Positions 56,074 to 63,211 of a stretch of 64,000 bases of DNA are shown here, one piece after another (positions within the stretch are counted from its first letter, which is position 1; each line of letters starts with the position of its first letter). Below the pieces are notes generated by a model that saw nothing but the letters and a program-made list of their open reading frames with translations, had not been told where the DNA came from and did no database searches. The translations under genes and the position numbers were made by a program. Source of the stretch: UBA695 sp042691655 (GTDB taxonomy: Bacteria; Verrucomicrobiota; Verrucomicrobiia; Chthoniobacterales; Chthoniobacteraceae); assembly GCA_042691655.1 (NCBI GenBank), contig CP170506.1:4588001-4652000 (forward strand), read 5' to 3'.

Positions 56074-56814
56074 ATGCCGTCTACCGCCAAAAAAAGCCGC
56101 GTTCAACTCGACGAATTGCAGCACAAACAGATCTCCGAGCAAGACTATCGCCGCAAACTCAAAGAGCAGGAACTCAAGCTCCTGAGCCTTCAGCGCCAGC
56201 TGGCCGAGTCCAAGACCAACAACGTCATCGTCGTGGTCGAGGGGCCCGATGCCGCGGGCAAGGGCGGGGCCATCAAGCGTCTGGTCGAGCGGCTCGATCC
56301 CCGGCTCCTCAAGGTCTACTCCGTCGTCAAGCCGACCGCCGAGGAGTACCTGCACCACTATATGTGGCGTTTTTGGAATAAGCTGCCCGGCTACGGCCAG
56401 ATGGCCATCTTCGACCGCTCGTGGTACGGCCGCGTGCTGGTGGAGCGCGTCGAGGGGTTCGCCTCCGAGGCCGAGTGGAAGCGCGCCTACCGGGAGATCA
56501 ACGAATTCGAGCGCGTGCTCACCGACGACGGCACCCTCATCCTCAAATTTTACCTCCACATCGACAAAGACGAGCAGCTCATCCGGTTCAACCGCCGCCA
56601 GGCTGACCCCTACAAACACTGGAAAATCACCGAGGAAGACTGGCGCAACCGGCGCAACTGGGACCAGCACAACCAGGCCGCCGAGGAGATGTTCGAGCAC
56701 ACGTCGAGCGCCGTCGCCCCGTGGTACGTTATTCCCGCCAATTACAAATGGTACGCCCGCCTGCGCATGGTGAAGATCGTCACCGAGCAGTTTGAGAAAC
56801 TCCTGGGAAAATAA
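56074..56814 (+). CDS. ppk2: Polyphosphate kinase 2 family protein, 246 aa
   Basis: It transfers phosphate between polyphosphate and nucleotides. VVVEGPDAAGKGGAIKRLVE carries the Walker A (P-loop), FDRSWYGRVLVERVEGF the Walker B region, and the lid module reads KHWKITEEDWRNRRNWDQHNQAAEEMF. ANYKWYARLRMVKIV closes the fold. The size fits a one-domain PPK2. The start at 56074 follows GGGGG spaced normally; 56056 is possible. It overlaps the LysM lipoprotein start by one base (TAATG). The region 55777-56073 has no other gene I can support. Confidence 0.93.
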   Translation: MPSTAKKSRVQLDELQHKQISEQDYRRKLKEQELKLLSLQRQLAESKTNNVIVVVEGPDAAGKGGAIKRLVERLDPRLLKVYSVVKPTAEEYLHHYMWRFWNKLPGYGQMAIFDRSWYGRVLVERVEGFASEAEWKRAYREINEFERVLTDDGTLILKFYLHIDKDEQLIRFNRRQADPYKHWKITEEDWRNRRNWDQHNQAAEEMFEHTSSAVAPWYVIPANYKWYARLRMVKIVTEQFEKLLGK

Positions 56815-57524
56815 TGAGCCGCCCCCCCCGGACCCTCACGTTCATCCCGGCCCTGGTCATCGCCCTCGCCCTCACCGGCTGCGACCAGGCCTTCCAGGAC
56901 CGCGCCGAACGCAGCGGCGTCCAGGCCGACCAGAAAGCGGCCAACGGCCAGTACGACGAAGCCATCCCGCTCTACGAATCGGCGCTCGACGGCACGCCCA
57001 AGACGGCGGAGACCCATTTCAAGCTCGGCATCATCTACGAAGAGCAGCTCAAAGACCCCGTCGGAGCCATCCACCACTTCCAGCGCTACCTGGCCATGTC
57101 CCCCGCGGGGCCCCACGCCAAGGACGCCCAGCGCTTCCTCAAAGAAGACCAGATGAAGCTCGGCGCCGCTCTCGGCAACGGGGCCACCGTCTCGCAGGAG
57201 GACGCCAAGCGGCTGAAAAACGCCAACCTGGAGATGCAGAAGAAAATCGTCCAGCTCAAGAGCGACCTCGAAGCCGCCGTTAAAGCCCGCATCGAAGCGT
57301 ACAAAGCCCTCGGCAAAGCGGGCGGGCCCAAGCCGGAGCAGACCCAGAAGCCCCTGCGCGAAGGCGTGCGCACCTACACCGTCGGCCCCGGCGACACGCT
57401 GGCCTCCATCGCGCGGAAGTTCTACAACAACTCCGCCAAGTGGAAGAACATCCAGGACGCCAACTTCGAGCCGATGGACGGCACCGCCAAACTCAAGCCC
57501 GGCATGGTGCTGATGGTGCCGTAG
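56814..57524 (+). CDS. Lipoprotein with TPR and LysM domains, 236 aa
   Basis: The signal ends in a lipobox (LVIALALTGC, Cys at residue 23), so it is a lipoprotein. TPR-like repeats follow (KAANGQYDEAIPLYESAL, KLGIIYEEQLKDPVGAIHHFQRYL), then a coiled-coil helix (MQKKIVQLKSDLEAAVKARIEAYKAL), and a C-terminal LysM domain (RTYTVGPGDTLASIARKFYNNSAKWKNIQDAN) for binding peptidoglycan. It probably stabilises or scaffolds envelope machinery. It is translationally coupled to PPK2. A shortened copy of its last codons lies 1.5 kb downstream (58999-59031). Confidence 0.87.
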   Translation: MSRPPRTLTFIPALVIALALTGCDQAFQDRAERSGVQADQKAANGQYDEAIPLYESALDGTPKTAETHFKLGIIYEEQLKDPVGAIHHFQRYLAMSPAGPHAKDAQRFLKEDQMKLGAALGNGATVSQEDAKRLKNANLEMQKKIVQLKSDLEAAVKARIEAYKALGKAGGPKPEQTQKPLREGVRTYTVGPGDTLASIARKFYNNSAKWKNIQDANFEPMDGTAKLKPGMVLMVP

Positions 57525-57552
57525 GCTTACGAGCCCGAAAAACAGCGCGCGC

Positions 57553-57568
57553 CAAGTTTCAAGAGTTG
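57553..57568. repeat. Inverted repeat flanking the PIN-like gene, left
   Basis: CAAGTTTCAAGAGTTG is inverted exactly at 58930-58945. It lies 29 bp after the LysM gene stop. A degenerate direct copy (TTTTAAAGAGTTGCCCCAT) occurs at 58977-58995. Confidence 0.7.
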
Positions 57569-57609
57569 ACCCCATTAACTTGCCCCCATTAATTGACGGC
57601 AAAGATAAA

Positions 57610-58878
57610 ATGACCTTGCGTGCTTCAGACTTAATTCGTGCGCCGTATTGGAATTGCCCATTTTGTCATGAGGAGGCGGTTTTCGGAGTATTGAGTGTGG
57701 ATGGAAACTCTTACTCCAGGCGATGCAAAAAATGCTGGCAAACCCGCAATTTTCCTCTCCCGAATCTGGAGCGAAAGGTTCTGTACCTAGACCAATTCTT
57801 CTTGAGCAACGTCATTAAGACACTTGATCCCACGACCGAACCGGCCCACCTCCGGAGAACCGATCCCTTGGGCTTTTATCGGAATGCATTTGAGAAAATT
57901 CACCGACTCTGCAACCTCCAGCTTCTGGTTTGTCCCTATTCGCGGGTTCACCAAGACGAATCAATTGTCTGGGAAGACTACTTCAAAAAGCTGAAGCGCC
58001 TGTACGAGATGCTATCGTACGGTGCGAGATTCGAAACACCGGAGAAGATTCGTAACGCTCAAATCCTATCATTCGCAAGGAACTGGGCGGGTATCGCGGC
58101 AAATGACCAACAAATCATTGATCGCAAAACGGTGATCTGCGGTAGGATCGATGAATGGCAGAATTGGTTTCAAATTACTCTCAACCGAACCATCATCCCC
58201 GAAGTAATAGTCGAGCTTCGCGAAACTCGGGAGAAAAAGTATCAAGGCTACCTGGGCGTTCACGAAAGATGGAAAACAGAAGATCATCGCAAATTTGCAT
58301 ACTGGCTCCGGGAAGAAGAATTGGCGCTTAGCACGGTATTGAAAGCGAGATTTGCGAGGACGATGGCACGAGAATTCCAAATTCGCGCTGCTCAACATGA
58401 GCGGACATGCGAGGACGTTTTCTCGCTGATGGATCCAGACTTTCAGTTGTTGATTGACTTGGACGCAGTTTTTCGCGAAGCCGGGATGAGAGAGGACGAA
58501 TTGTTCGGGAAACCGTGGGAGTGTTTGGAATCCGAAGCGTTCGGGGATGTCCCGTTCGTAAAAATATCCTGCCATTTGTTTGCTGCACTGGCTCGAAGGG
58601 CACCAGGGCGAAAAAAACCTCCAACGAAACATCCATTCAATGATGTTGATATGCTGGCAGCTTACCTTCCGTGTTGCGATGGGATGTTCGTCGATAAGGA
58701 AATGCACGGATTACTCGATGAGCAACCGCTCAAAAAAGCATTGAACTATGGAACGAAAATCTTCTCACTGCGCTCGAAAGAAGAATTTCTCGATTTTCTA
58801 GATCAGATCGAGAGCAGTGCGACGACTGAGCACTTGGCCAAAGTTCGCGAAGTTTATGGCGACGGATGGTATAGATAG
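57610..58878 (+). CDS. Zinc-ribbon plus PIN-like domain protein of unknown function, 422 aa
   Basis: The first 50 residues form a zinc ribbon: C16-P-F-C19 and C39-K-K-C42. LYLDQFFLSNVIKT then begins a PIN-like nuclease fold (first acidic residue D61). About 280 helical residues follow (YFKKLKRLYEMLSYG, EVIVELRETREKKYQGYLGV). The C-terminal part reads FNDVDMLAAYLPCCDGMFVDKEMHGLLDEQ, the usual last strands of a PIN domain with its acidic pair. So it is a predicted metal-dependent RNase with a nucleic-acid or protein-binding ribbon. The gene is visibly AT-richer than its neighbours, stands between inverted repeats and next to an IS, and so looks acquired. A defence or toxin role is possible but not shown. 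ATG 57580 is an alternative start. Confidence 0.72.
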   Translation: MTLRASDLIRAPYWNCPFCHEEAVFGVLSVDGNSYSRRCKKCWQTRNFPLPNLERKVLYLDQFFLSNVIKTLDPTTEPAHLRRTDPLGFYRNAFEKIHRLCNLQLLVCPYSRVHQDESIVWEDYFKKLKRLYEMLSYGARFETPEKIRNAQILSFARNWAGIAANDQQIIDRKTVICGRIDEWQNWFQITLNRTIIPEVIVELRETREKKYQGYLGVHERWKTEDHRKFAYWLREEELALSTVLKARFARTMAREFQIRAAQHERTCEDVFSLMDPDFQLLIDLDAVFREAGMREDELFGKPWECLESEAFGDVPFVKISCHLFAALARRAPGRKKPPTKHPFNDVDMLAAYLPCCDGMFVDKEMHGLLDEQPLKKALNYGTKIFSLRSKEEFLDFLDQIESSATTEHLAKVREVYGDGWYR

Positions 58879-58929
58879 GAGTCGGGCTTTCAGTCTTGAC
58901 CTGATTAACAGATGCTAAATCCTGAAGGC

Positions 58930-58945
58930 CAACTCTTGAAACTTG
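58930..58945. repeat. Inverted repeat flanking the PIN-like gene, right
   Basis: CAACTCTTGAAACTTG is the exact complement of 57553-57568, bounding a 1393-bp unit with one gene. Confidence 0.7.
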
Positions 58946-58998
58946 ACAGTATAAAAAAGAAGAACCACTTGGCTTCTTTTAAAGAGTTGCCCCATGTT

Positions 58999-59031
58999 CA
59001 GGACGCCAACTTCGAGCTGATGGTGCTGTAG
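58999..59031 (+). pseudogene. Duplicated scrap of the LysM lipoprotein 3' end
   Basis: CAGGACGCCAACTTCGAG matches 57454-57471 and the next CTGATGGTGCTGTAG matches 57510-57524 except one base; the 38 bp between them are missing. It shows that the end of the LysM gene was duplicated, with a deletion, around the PIN-like unit. Confidence 0.75.
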
Positions 59032-59158
59032 CCGTCACGAATCCGAGGAGCCGGGAGGCCGGTGCTGCATGTTTGGCGGGTAGAAACGGGGTTTCGAGAT
59101 TTTTTCCTGTTTCATTTCCCGCTCGAAGCAGGGAACGCAGATGATGTGCGAAACGGGG

Positions 59159-59167
59159 CTGCCTTTG
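59159..59167. repeat. IS target-site duplication, left
   Basis: CTGCCTTTG is repeated at 60610-60618. A 9-bp duplication is usual for IS256-family insertions (8-9 bp). Confidence 0.8.
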
Positions 59168-60609
59168 ATGACGTAGTAATTCTTTCGCACATTTTTTTGG
59201 GGTGGTAAGAGGAAGGTTGGCAAAAAGAGAGCAACCCATGAGCGAATACAAAGAAGAAACGCAGGAAACGGCGGGTAGCGCCGTAGCCGGGGCCGAAGGC
59301 CACGGCAAGATCATAAGTATCGACGAAGGAAGGATTAAAGAACACCTGAGCGGGGTGGTACTAGAGGCGGTTGAGGAGACGTTGAACGCGCTACTAGACG
59401 CGGAGGCCGACCGGTTGTGCGGGGCGAAGCGTTATGAGCGCAGCGGGGATCGGGCTGACACCCGAGCGGGGCATTACGAACGGCAACTGCATACCAAAGC
59501 AGGCGAAGTCAGTTTGAAGGTGCCCAAGCTGCGGAGCCTGCCCTTTGAAACGGCAATCATCGAACGCTACAAGCGCCGGGAGAGCAGCGTCGAGGAGGCG
59601 CTCGTCGAAATGTATTTGGCCGGAGTGAGCGTGCGGCGGGTCGAGGACATTACCGAGGCGCTCTGGGGAACCCGGGTAAGCCCGAGCGTGGTGAGCGATT
59701 TAAACCAGAAGATCTACGGGCAGATTGAGGAGTGGCGCAACCGGCCCATCGAAGGCCGCTTTGCCTACGTCTATCTCGACGGGGTATGGCTTAAGCGAAG
59801 CTGGGGCGGAGAGGTTAAAAACGTGAGCATTTTGATCGCCGTGGGAGTTAACCAGGACGGCTATCGTGAAGTGCTAGCAGTGGCCGAAGGAACCAAGGAG
59901 GACAAGGAAAGCTGGACGAACTTCATGCGGGGGTTGAAGCAGCGGGGTTTGGCCGGAGTAAAGCTCTTCGTGAGCGACAAGTGCCTGGGGCTGGTAGAAA
60001 GCCTTGCGGATTTTTACCCAGAAGCGAAATGGCAGCGATGCACGGTGCATTTTTACCGCAACGTATGGACGGCGGTGCCGAGTGGGAAAGTCAAGGAAGT
60101 GGTGGCCATGCTCAAAGCGATCCATGCCCAGGAAGACCTGGCTGCGGCGCAGGAAAAGGCAAAGGCGGTCGTCTTTAAACTGCGGGAAATGAAGCTTGGC
60201 AAAGCAGCGGAACTGGTCGCGACGGGCATCGAGGAGACATTGAGCTACATGCACTTCCCCCGCGAACACTGGCGCAACCTGCGAACCAACAACCCGCTGG
60301 AACGCGTAATCCGGGAAATCCGGCGACGAACCCGAGTGGTAGGTTCCTTCCCCGACGGCCAGAGTGCCTTGATGCTCGCAGCCGCGCGGCTGCGGCACAT
60401 CGCCGGAACCAAGTGGGGCAGCAAGCGCTACCTGGACATGAGCCGCCTGCGCGAGAACCCATCAGCCACAGAGGAAGCCGTAGCCTGATCGACAAATTTG
60501 ATATCCGCCCCCGCGGGGGCGGATATCAAAACCAAACAAGAAACCCAAAAACAAAGACCAACCTTCCTCAGGCCATCAACTGAAAGTGCGAAAGAATCTG
60601 GACACTACC
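59168..60609 (+). mobile_element. IS256-family insertion sequence, 1442 bp
   Basis: One intact transposase gene lies between imperfect terminal inverted repeats. ATTCTTTCGCAC at 59179-59190 pairs with GTGCGAAAGAAT at 60586-60597, 11-12 bp inside each end; the outermost bases match less well. Direct 9-bp duplications (CTGCCTTTG) flank it. The disrupted gene can be rebuilt in frame across the junction, which fixes the ends. The insertion looks recent because the target copies and the host frame are undamaged. Confidence 0.88.
59238..60488 (+). CDS. IS256-family transposase, 416 aa
   Basis: This is a mutator-type DDE transposase. VYLDGVWLKRS (first Asp), LFVSDKCLGLVES (second Asp) and RTNNPLERVIREIRRRTRVVG (Glu) form the catalytic triad. 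The region KWQRCTVHFYRNVW between the second and third residues is the family's C-terminal signature. The N-terminal part has the usual ALLDAEADRLCGAKRYERSGDR. The length is full and no frameshift is seen, so it is probably active. ATG 59238 was preferred to 59202. It is the only gene of the element. Confidence 0.95.
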   Translation: MSEYKEETQETAGSAVAGAEGHGKIISIDEGRIKEHLSGVVLEAVEETLNALLDAEADRLCGAKRYERSGDRADTRAGHYERQLHTKAGEVSLKVPKLRSLPFETAIIERYKRRESSVEEALVEMYLAGVSVRRVEDITEALWGTRVSPSVVSDLNQKIYGQIEEWRNRPIEGRFAYVYLDGVWLKRSWGGEVKNVSILIAVGVNQDGYREVLAVAEGTKEDKESWTNFMRGLKQRGLAGVKLFVSDKCLGLVESLADFYPEAKWQRCTVHFYRNVWTAVPSGKVKEVVAMLKAIHAQEDLAAAQEKAKAVVFKLREMKLGKAAELVATGIEETLSYMHFPREHWRNLRTNNPLERVIREIRRRTRVVGSFPDGQSALMLAAARLRHIAGTKWGSKRYLDMSRLRENPSATEEAVA

Positions 60610-60618
60610 CTGCCTTTG
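60610..60618. repeat. IS target-site duplication, right
   Basis: CTGCCTTTG, matching 59159-59167. Confidence 0.8.
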
Positions 60619-60697
60619 CCGCTGTCTTTGATGATCTTGCCGCACCAAGCACAAATAATGGTAAACAATTGAGGGCTCCTTTTTTTTGGCGCGGGGC

Positions 60698-60830
60698 AAA
60701 AAAAAGGGGCGCGGCCATGCCGTGCTGGTCCAGAGGCCCTGAGAAGCCCGCCACCAAAGCACAACAGACCGCGCCGATTCTTCGGCGTAGTAAGCATGTT
60801 TGGTGGCGAAATTTCTCAGGTTTCTGGAGC
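60698..60830 (-). ncRNA. Candidate structured RNA upstream of the split zinc-ribbon gene
   Basis: On the minus strand, arm 60828-60799 (CCAGAAACCTGAGAAATTTC onward) pairs with 60758-60729 (TTTGGTGGCGGGCTTCTCAG onward) over about 30 bp with two small internal loops. Inside lies a CGCCGA-AGAA-TCGGCG hairpin. A second stem, GGCGCGG with CCGCGCC, is followed directly by eight T (60705-60698), as in an intrinsic terminator. The 5' end is not defined and could reach 60900. A 6S-like or regulatory RNA are options; I recognise no known family. Alternative: a terminator with unusual length. The rest of the gap up to pyrF (60831-60976) holds no gene. Confidence 0.4.
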
Positions 60831-60976
60831 CCCAATCTGCCTTACGCAGTTTAAAAATGTAAGATGTTCGGAGTACCCTTCGCAAAGCTTGGGCGGGCGG
60901 TCAAGTATTCATTACGGCGCGGGGGCGCGCATCTTTACTGGAAATTTTCCGCGCAGTTGCTCTAATCACCCCCGCC

Positions 60977-61705
60977 ATGACTCTCTCGACCAAGCCGATA
61001 CCATCCGCCGAACGCCTCATCTTCGCCCTCGACGTGCAGACCGCCGACGAAGCCAAAGCCCTCGTCACCCAACTCGGCGACGCCGTCCAATTCTACAAAA
61101 TCGGCCTCGAACTCTTCATGGCCGGGGGCTACTTCGAGCTGCTCGACTGGCTGGCCTCCCAGGGAAAGAAAACTTTCGTTGACCTGAAATTCTTCGACGT
61201 CCCCGAGACCGTCAAACGCGCCGTCGCCGCCCTCAAGGGCCGCCCCGTCGAATTCTGCACCGTCCATGGCAACCAGAGCATCATGGAAGCCGCCGCCGAA
61301 GCCGCCGCGGGCAGCAGCATCAAAGTGCTCGCCGTCACCGTCCTCACCAGCCTCGACCAGGGCGACCTGGCCGACCTCGGCTTCGCCTGCGACACCGCCG
61401 AGCTCGTCCTTTCCCGCGCCAAGCGCGCCCTCTCAACCGGTTGCGCCGGGGTCATCTCCTCCGGGCTCGAAGTCGCCCGCCTGCGCGACAGCCTGGGCGA
61501 AAAACTCCTCATCGTCTCCCCCGGCATCCGCCCCGTGGAGAACCGCCCCGCCGACGACCAGAAACGCATCGTCACGCCGACCGCCGCCTTCGAGGCCGGG
61601 GCCGACTACATCGTCGTGGGCCGCCCCATCCGCAACGCCCCCGATCCCCGCGCCGCCGCCCAGGCCATCCAGCGGGAAATCGCCGCCGTTTTCGCCGGGA
61701 AATAG
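60977..61705 (+). CDS. pyrF: Orotidine 5'-phosphate decarboxylase, 242 aa
   Basis: It makes UMP in pyrimidine synthesis. The family motifs are clear: LIFALDVQTADEAKAL, the catalytic FVDLKFFDVPETVKRAV (D-x-K-x2-D), HGNQSIMEAA, VSPGIRPVENR and DYIVVGRPIRNAPDP. The size is that of the short bacterial class. It is not with other pyr genes. It is followed by the Opp/Dpp ATPase gene with a 74-bp gap. The candidate structured RNA lies on the opposite strand upstream. Confidence 0.95.
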   Translation: MTLSTKPIPSAERLIFALDVQTADEAKALVTQLGDAVQFYKIGLELFMAGGYFELLDWLASQGKKTFVDLKFFDVPETVKRAVAALKGRPVEFCTVHGNQSIMEAAAEAAAGSSIKVLAVTVLTSLDQGDLADLGFACDTAELVLSRAKRALSTGCAGVISSGLEVARLRDSLGEKLLIVSPGIRPVENRPADDQKRIVTPTAAFEAGADYIVVGRPIRNAPDPRAAAQAIQREIAAVFAGK

Positions 61706-61779
61706 ACGCCCCGGGAGGAACCGGGCGGGGTGCCGCTCGCGAACCCCTCCAGGTTCTGCTATACTTTGCCGCAAATCAC

Positions 61780-62619
61780 ATGAGCCAAGCACCGCTGCTA
61801 GAAGTCCGGAATCTCTCGGTCCAGTTCGCCACGGAAGAAGGCGTCGTTGAGGCCGTCAAAGACGTCTCCTTCACGATCGACGCCGGGGAAACCCTCGCCG
61901 TCGTGGGCGAGAGCGGCTCGGGCAAGAGCGTCACTGCCCTTTCGCTCACCCGCCTACTGCCGGAGCCGCCCGCCCGGTACACCAGCGGCGAGATCCTGCT
62001 CAACGGCTTTAACGTGCTCGCCATGCGGCCCAGCGAACTGCGCGGCGTGCGCGGCAAGCGGATCGCCTACATCTTCCAGGAGCCCTCGACCTCGCTCAAC
62101 CCCGTCTTCACCATCCACTTCCAGATCGCCGAAGCCCTCAAGCTCCACCGGCCCGACGTCACCGACTACGAAGCCGAGGTCGCCAAGTGGCTGGGCTTGG
62201 TCGGCATCGTCAACCCGGAGCAGCGCATGTGGGACTACCCCCACCAGCTCAGCGGCGGCATGCAGCAGCGCGCCATGATCGCCATGGCCCTCTCCTGCCA
62301 GCCCGACCTCCTCGTGGCCGACGAGCCGACCACCGCGCTCGACGTCACGATCCAGGCGCAGATCATCGAGCTTCTGCGCGATATTAAGCGCCAGCTCGGC
62401 ATGAGCATCCTCCTCATCACGCACAACTTCGGCATCATTGGCGGCCTGGCCGACCGAGTGGCCGTGATGTTCCGGGGCAAAATCGTCGAATACGGCAAAA
62501 CCGAGGACGTCCTGCGCCACCCCCAGCACCCCTACACCCGGGCGCTCATCGAATGCATCCCCAAGCTCGGCAGCCGCGCGCGCAGGCTCACGACCATCGA
62601 CCACGAGAAGCTCGCGTAG
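61780..62619 (+). CDS. Oligopeptide/dipeptide-type ABC transporter ATPase (OppD/DppD-like), 279 aa
   Basis: The start at 61780 gives MSQAPLLEVRNLSVQF. Walker A is GESGSGKSVTALSL; the Q-loop, AYIFQEPSTSLNPVF, is the Opp/Dpp/Ni form. The signature is HQLSGGMQQRAMIAMAL and Walker B LLVADEPTTALD; THNFGIIGGLADRVAVMFRGKIVEYG follows. HPYTRALIECIP at the end is family-specific. It would power peptide uptake with permeases and a binding protein, none of which are next to it. The C-terminal iron-sulphur-like motif of many OppD proteins is absent, and the protein is rather short. The frame does not reach the next gene. Confidence 0.88.
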   Translation: MSQAPLLEVRNLSVQFATEEGVVEAVKDVSFTIDAGETLAVVGESGSGKSVTALSLTRLLPEPPARYTSGEILLNGFNVLAMRPSELRGVRGKRIAYIFQEPSTSLNPVFTIHFQIAEALKLHRPDVTDYEAEVAKWLGLVGIVNPEQRMWDYPHQLSGGMQQRAMIAMALSCQPDLLVADEPTTALDVTIQAQIIELLRDIKRQLGMSILLITHNFGIIGGLADRVAVMFRGKIVEYGKTEDVLRHPQHPYTRALIECIPKLGSRARRLTTIDHEKLA

Positions 62620-62633
62620 GTTACAGATTTAAT

Positions 62634-63005
62634 ATGGATGGATGCCGGATTTTCTACGTTAATGTGGATGTTACCTTTGTGCGGCCACTTCAGGGCGTTG
62701 ACCTGACGCAGCAAGGGCGCGTTTCCATTGAAAAGATAGAAGCCAGGAAGATACTGGGCTTTGTGCAGGAATTTGGCTGCACGGCCGATTCTCAACTGGA
62801 GATGCAGGAAATGGTTCGAGCGATTGTATTGGCTCGGGAAGACGAAGAAAACGCAATCATCCATTTTGATCGAATTGGCGAAATCGCACCTGAGGATTTG
62901 GAGAGCGAAATTTACCAGGACGAAGACATTGCCCTCGCATTAATGCGAGCCCCCACATCCAAGGGAATTTGGTACCAAACGGGGCGAGCTTTTTACCACG
63001 ACTAA
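62634..63005 (+). CDS. Hypothetical protein, 123 aa
   Basis: The ATG at 62634 opens a protein with acidic and hydrophobic blocks (CRIFYVNVDVTFVRPLQGVD, ARKILGFVQEFGCTADSQLE, HFDRIGEIAPEDLESEIYQD). No domain is recognised. It follows the ATPase gene after 14 bp but is less GC-rich. An upstream ATG at 62553 would overlap the ATPase. It looks like real coding sequence by length and composition; function unknown. Confidence 0.6.
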   Translation: MDGCRIFYVNVDVTFVRPLQGVDLTQQGRVSIEKIEARKILGFVQEFGCTADSQLEMQEMVRAIVLAREDEENAIIHFDRIGEIAPEDLESEIYQDEDIALALMRAPTSKGIWYQTGRAFYHD

Positions 63006-63035
63006 TACGATCTACACGGACAAAAGCCATTAAGT

Positions 63036-63054
63036 CTCACGCAAAGACGCAAAG
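63036..63054. repeat. Half of a CGCAAAG heptamer repeat
   Basis: TCACGCAAAGACGCAAAGG matches the left arm of the hairpins at 49679 and 54362; no right arm is present. Confidence 0.55.
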
Positions 63055-63077
63055 GAGGCAGGTGCGTCTCTTGGGCC

Positions 63078-63195
63078 TCGTTCCCAACCTCCAGATTGGG
63101 AACGTCTTCTGTCTGCGAATCTCTGATTCGTTCCGTACGGTTATGGAATCAGAGATTCCCAGACACCGACGTTACGAACCTGGAGATTCGTAACG
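63078..63195. repeat. Cluster of short palindromes (CGTTCCCAACC / GAATCTCTGATTC / CGTTACGAA)
   Basis: Three palindromes follow each other: CGTTCCCAACC...GGTTGGGAACG type at 63079-63104, GAATCTCTGATTC with its inverse GAATCAGAGATTC, and CGTTACGAACC...TTCGTAACG at 63170-63195, a copy of the 49976 family. They separate the hypothetical gene from the GH94-like gene. Confidence 0.7.
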
Positions 63196-63211
63196 AGGGT
63201 CGCGGGTGTCG

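Larger units (their letters stand above)
59035..60668 (-). pseudogene. Small CxxC/CxxC zinc-ribbon gene split by the IS256-family element
   Basis: The 5' part (60668-60610) starts at TTG with a good ribosome site (AGGAG) and reads FTIICAWCGKIIKDSGKG. The 3' part (59158-59035) reads SPVSHIICVPCFEREMKQ and on to the stop after PPGSSDS. Removing the IS and one 9-bp target copy joins them exactly in frame into 60 residues with CAWC and CVPC, a plausible zinc ribbon. The two halves cannot both be expressed as one protein now. The function of the original protein is unknown. It resembles short one-domain zinc-ribbon proteins that begin with ICAWCGK. Confidence 0.75.

Noticed and set aside
60576..60590. 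ATCAACTGAAAGTGC as a fifth copy of the shared motif
   Set aside because: One base is missing in the core and it lies in the end of the IS element, not before a suitable gene.
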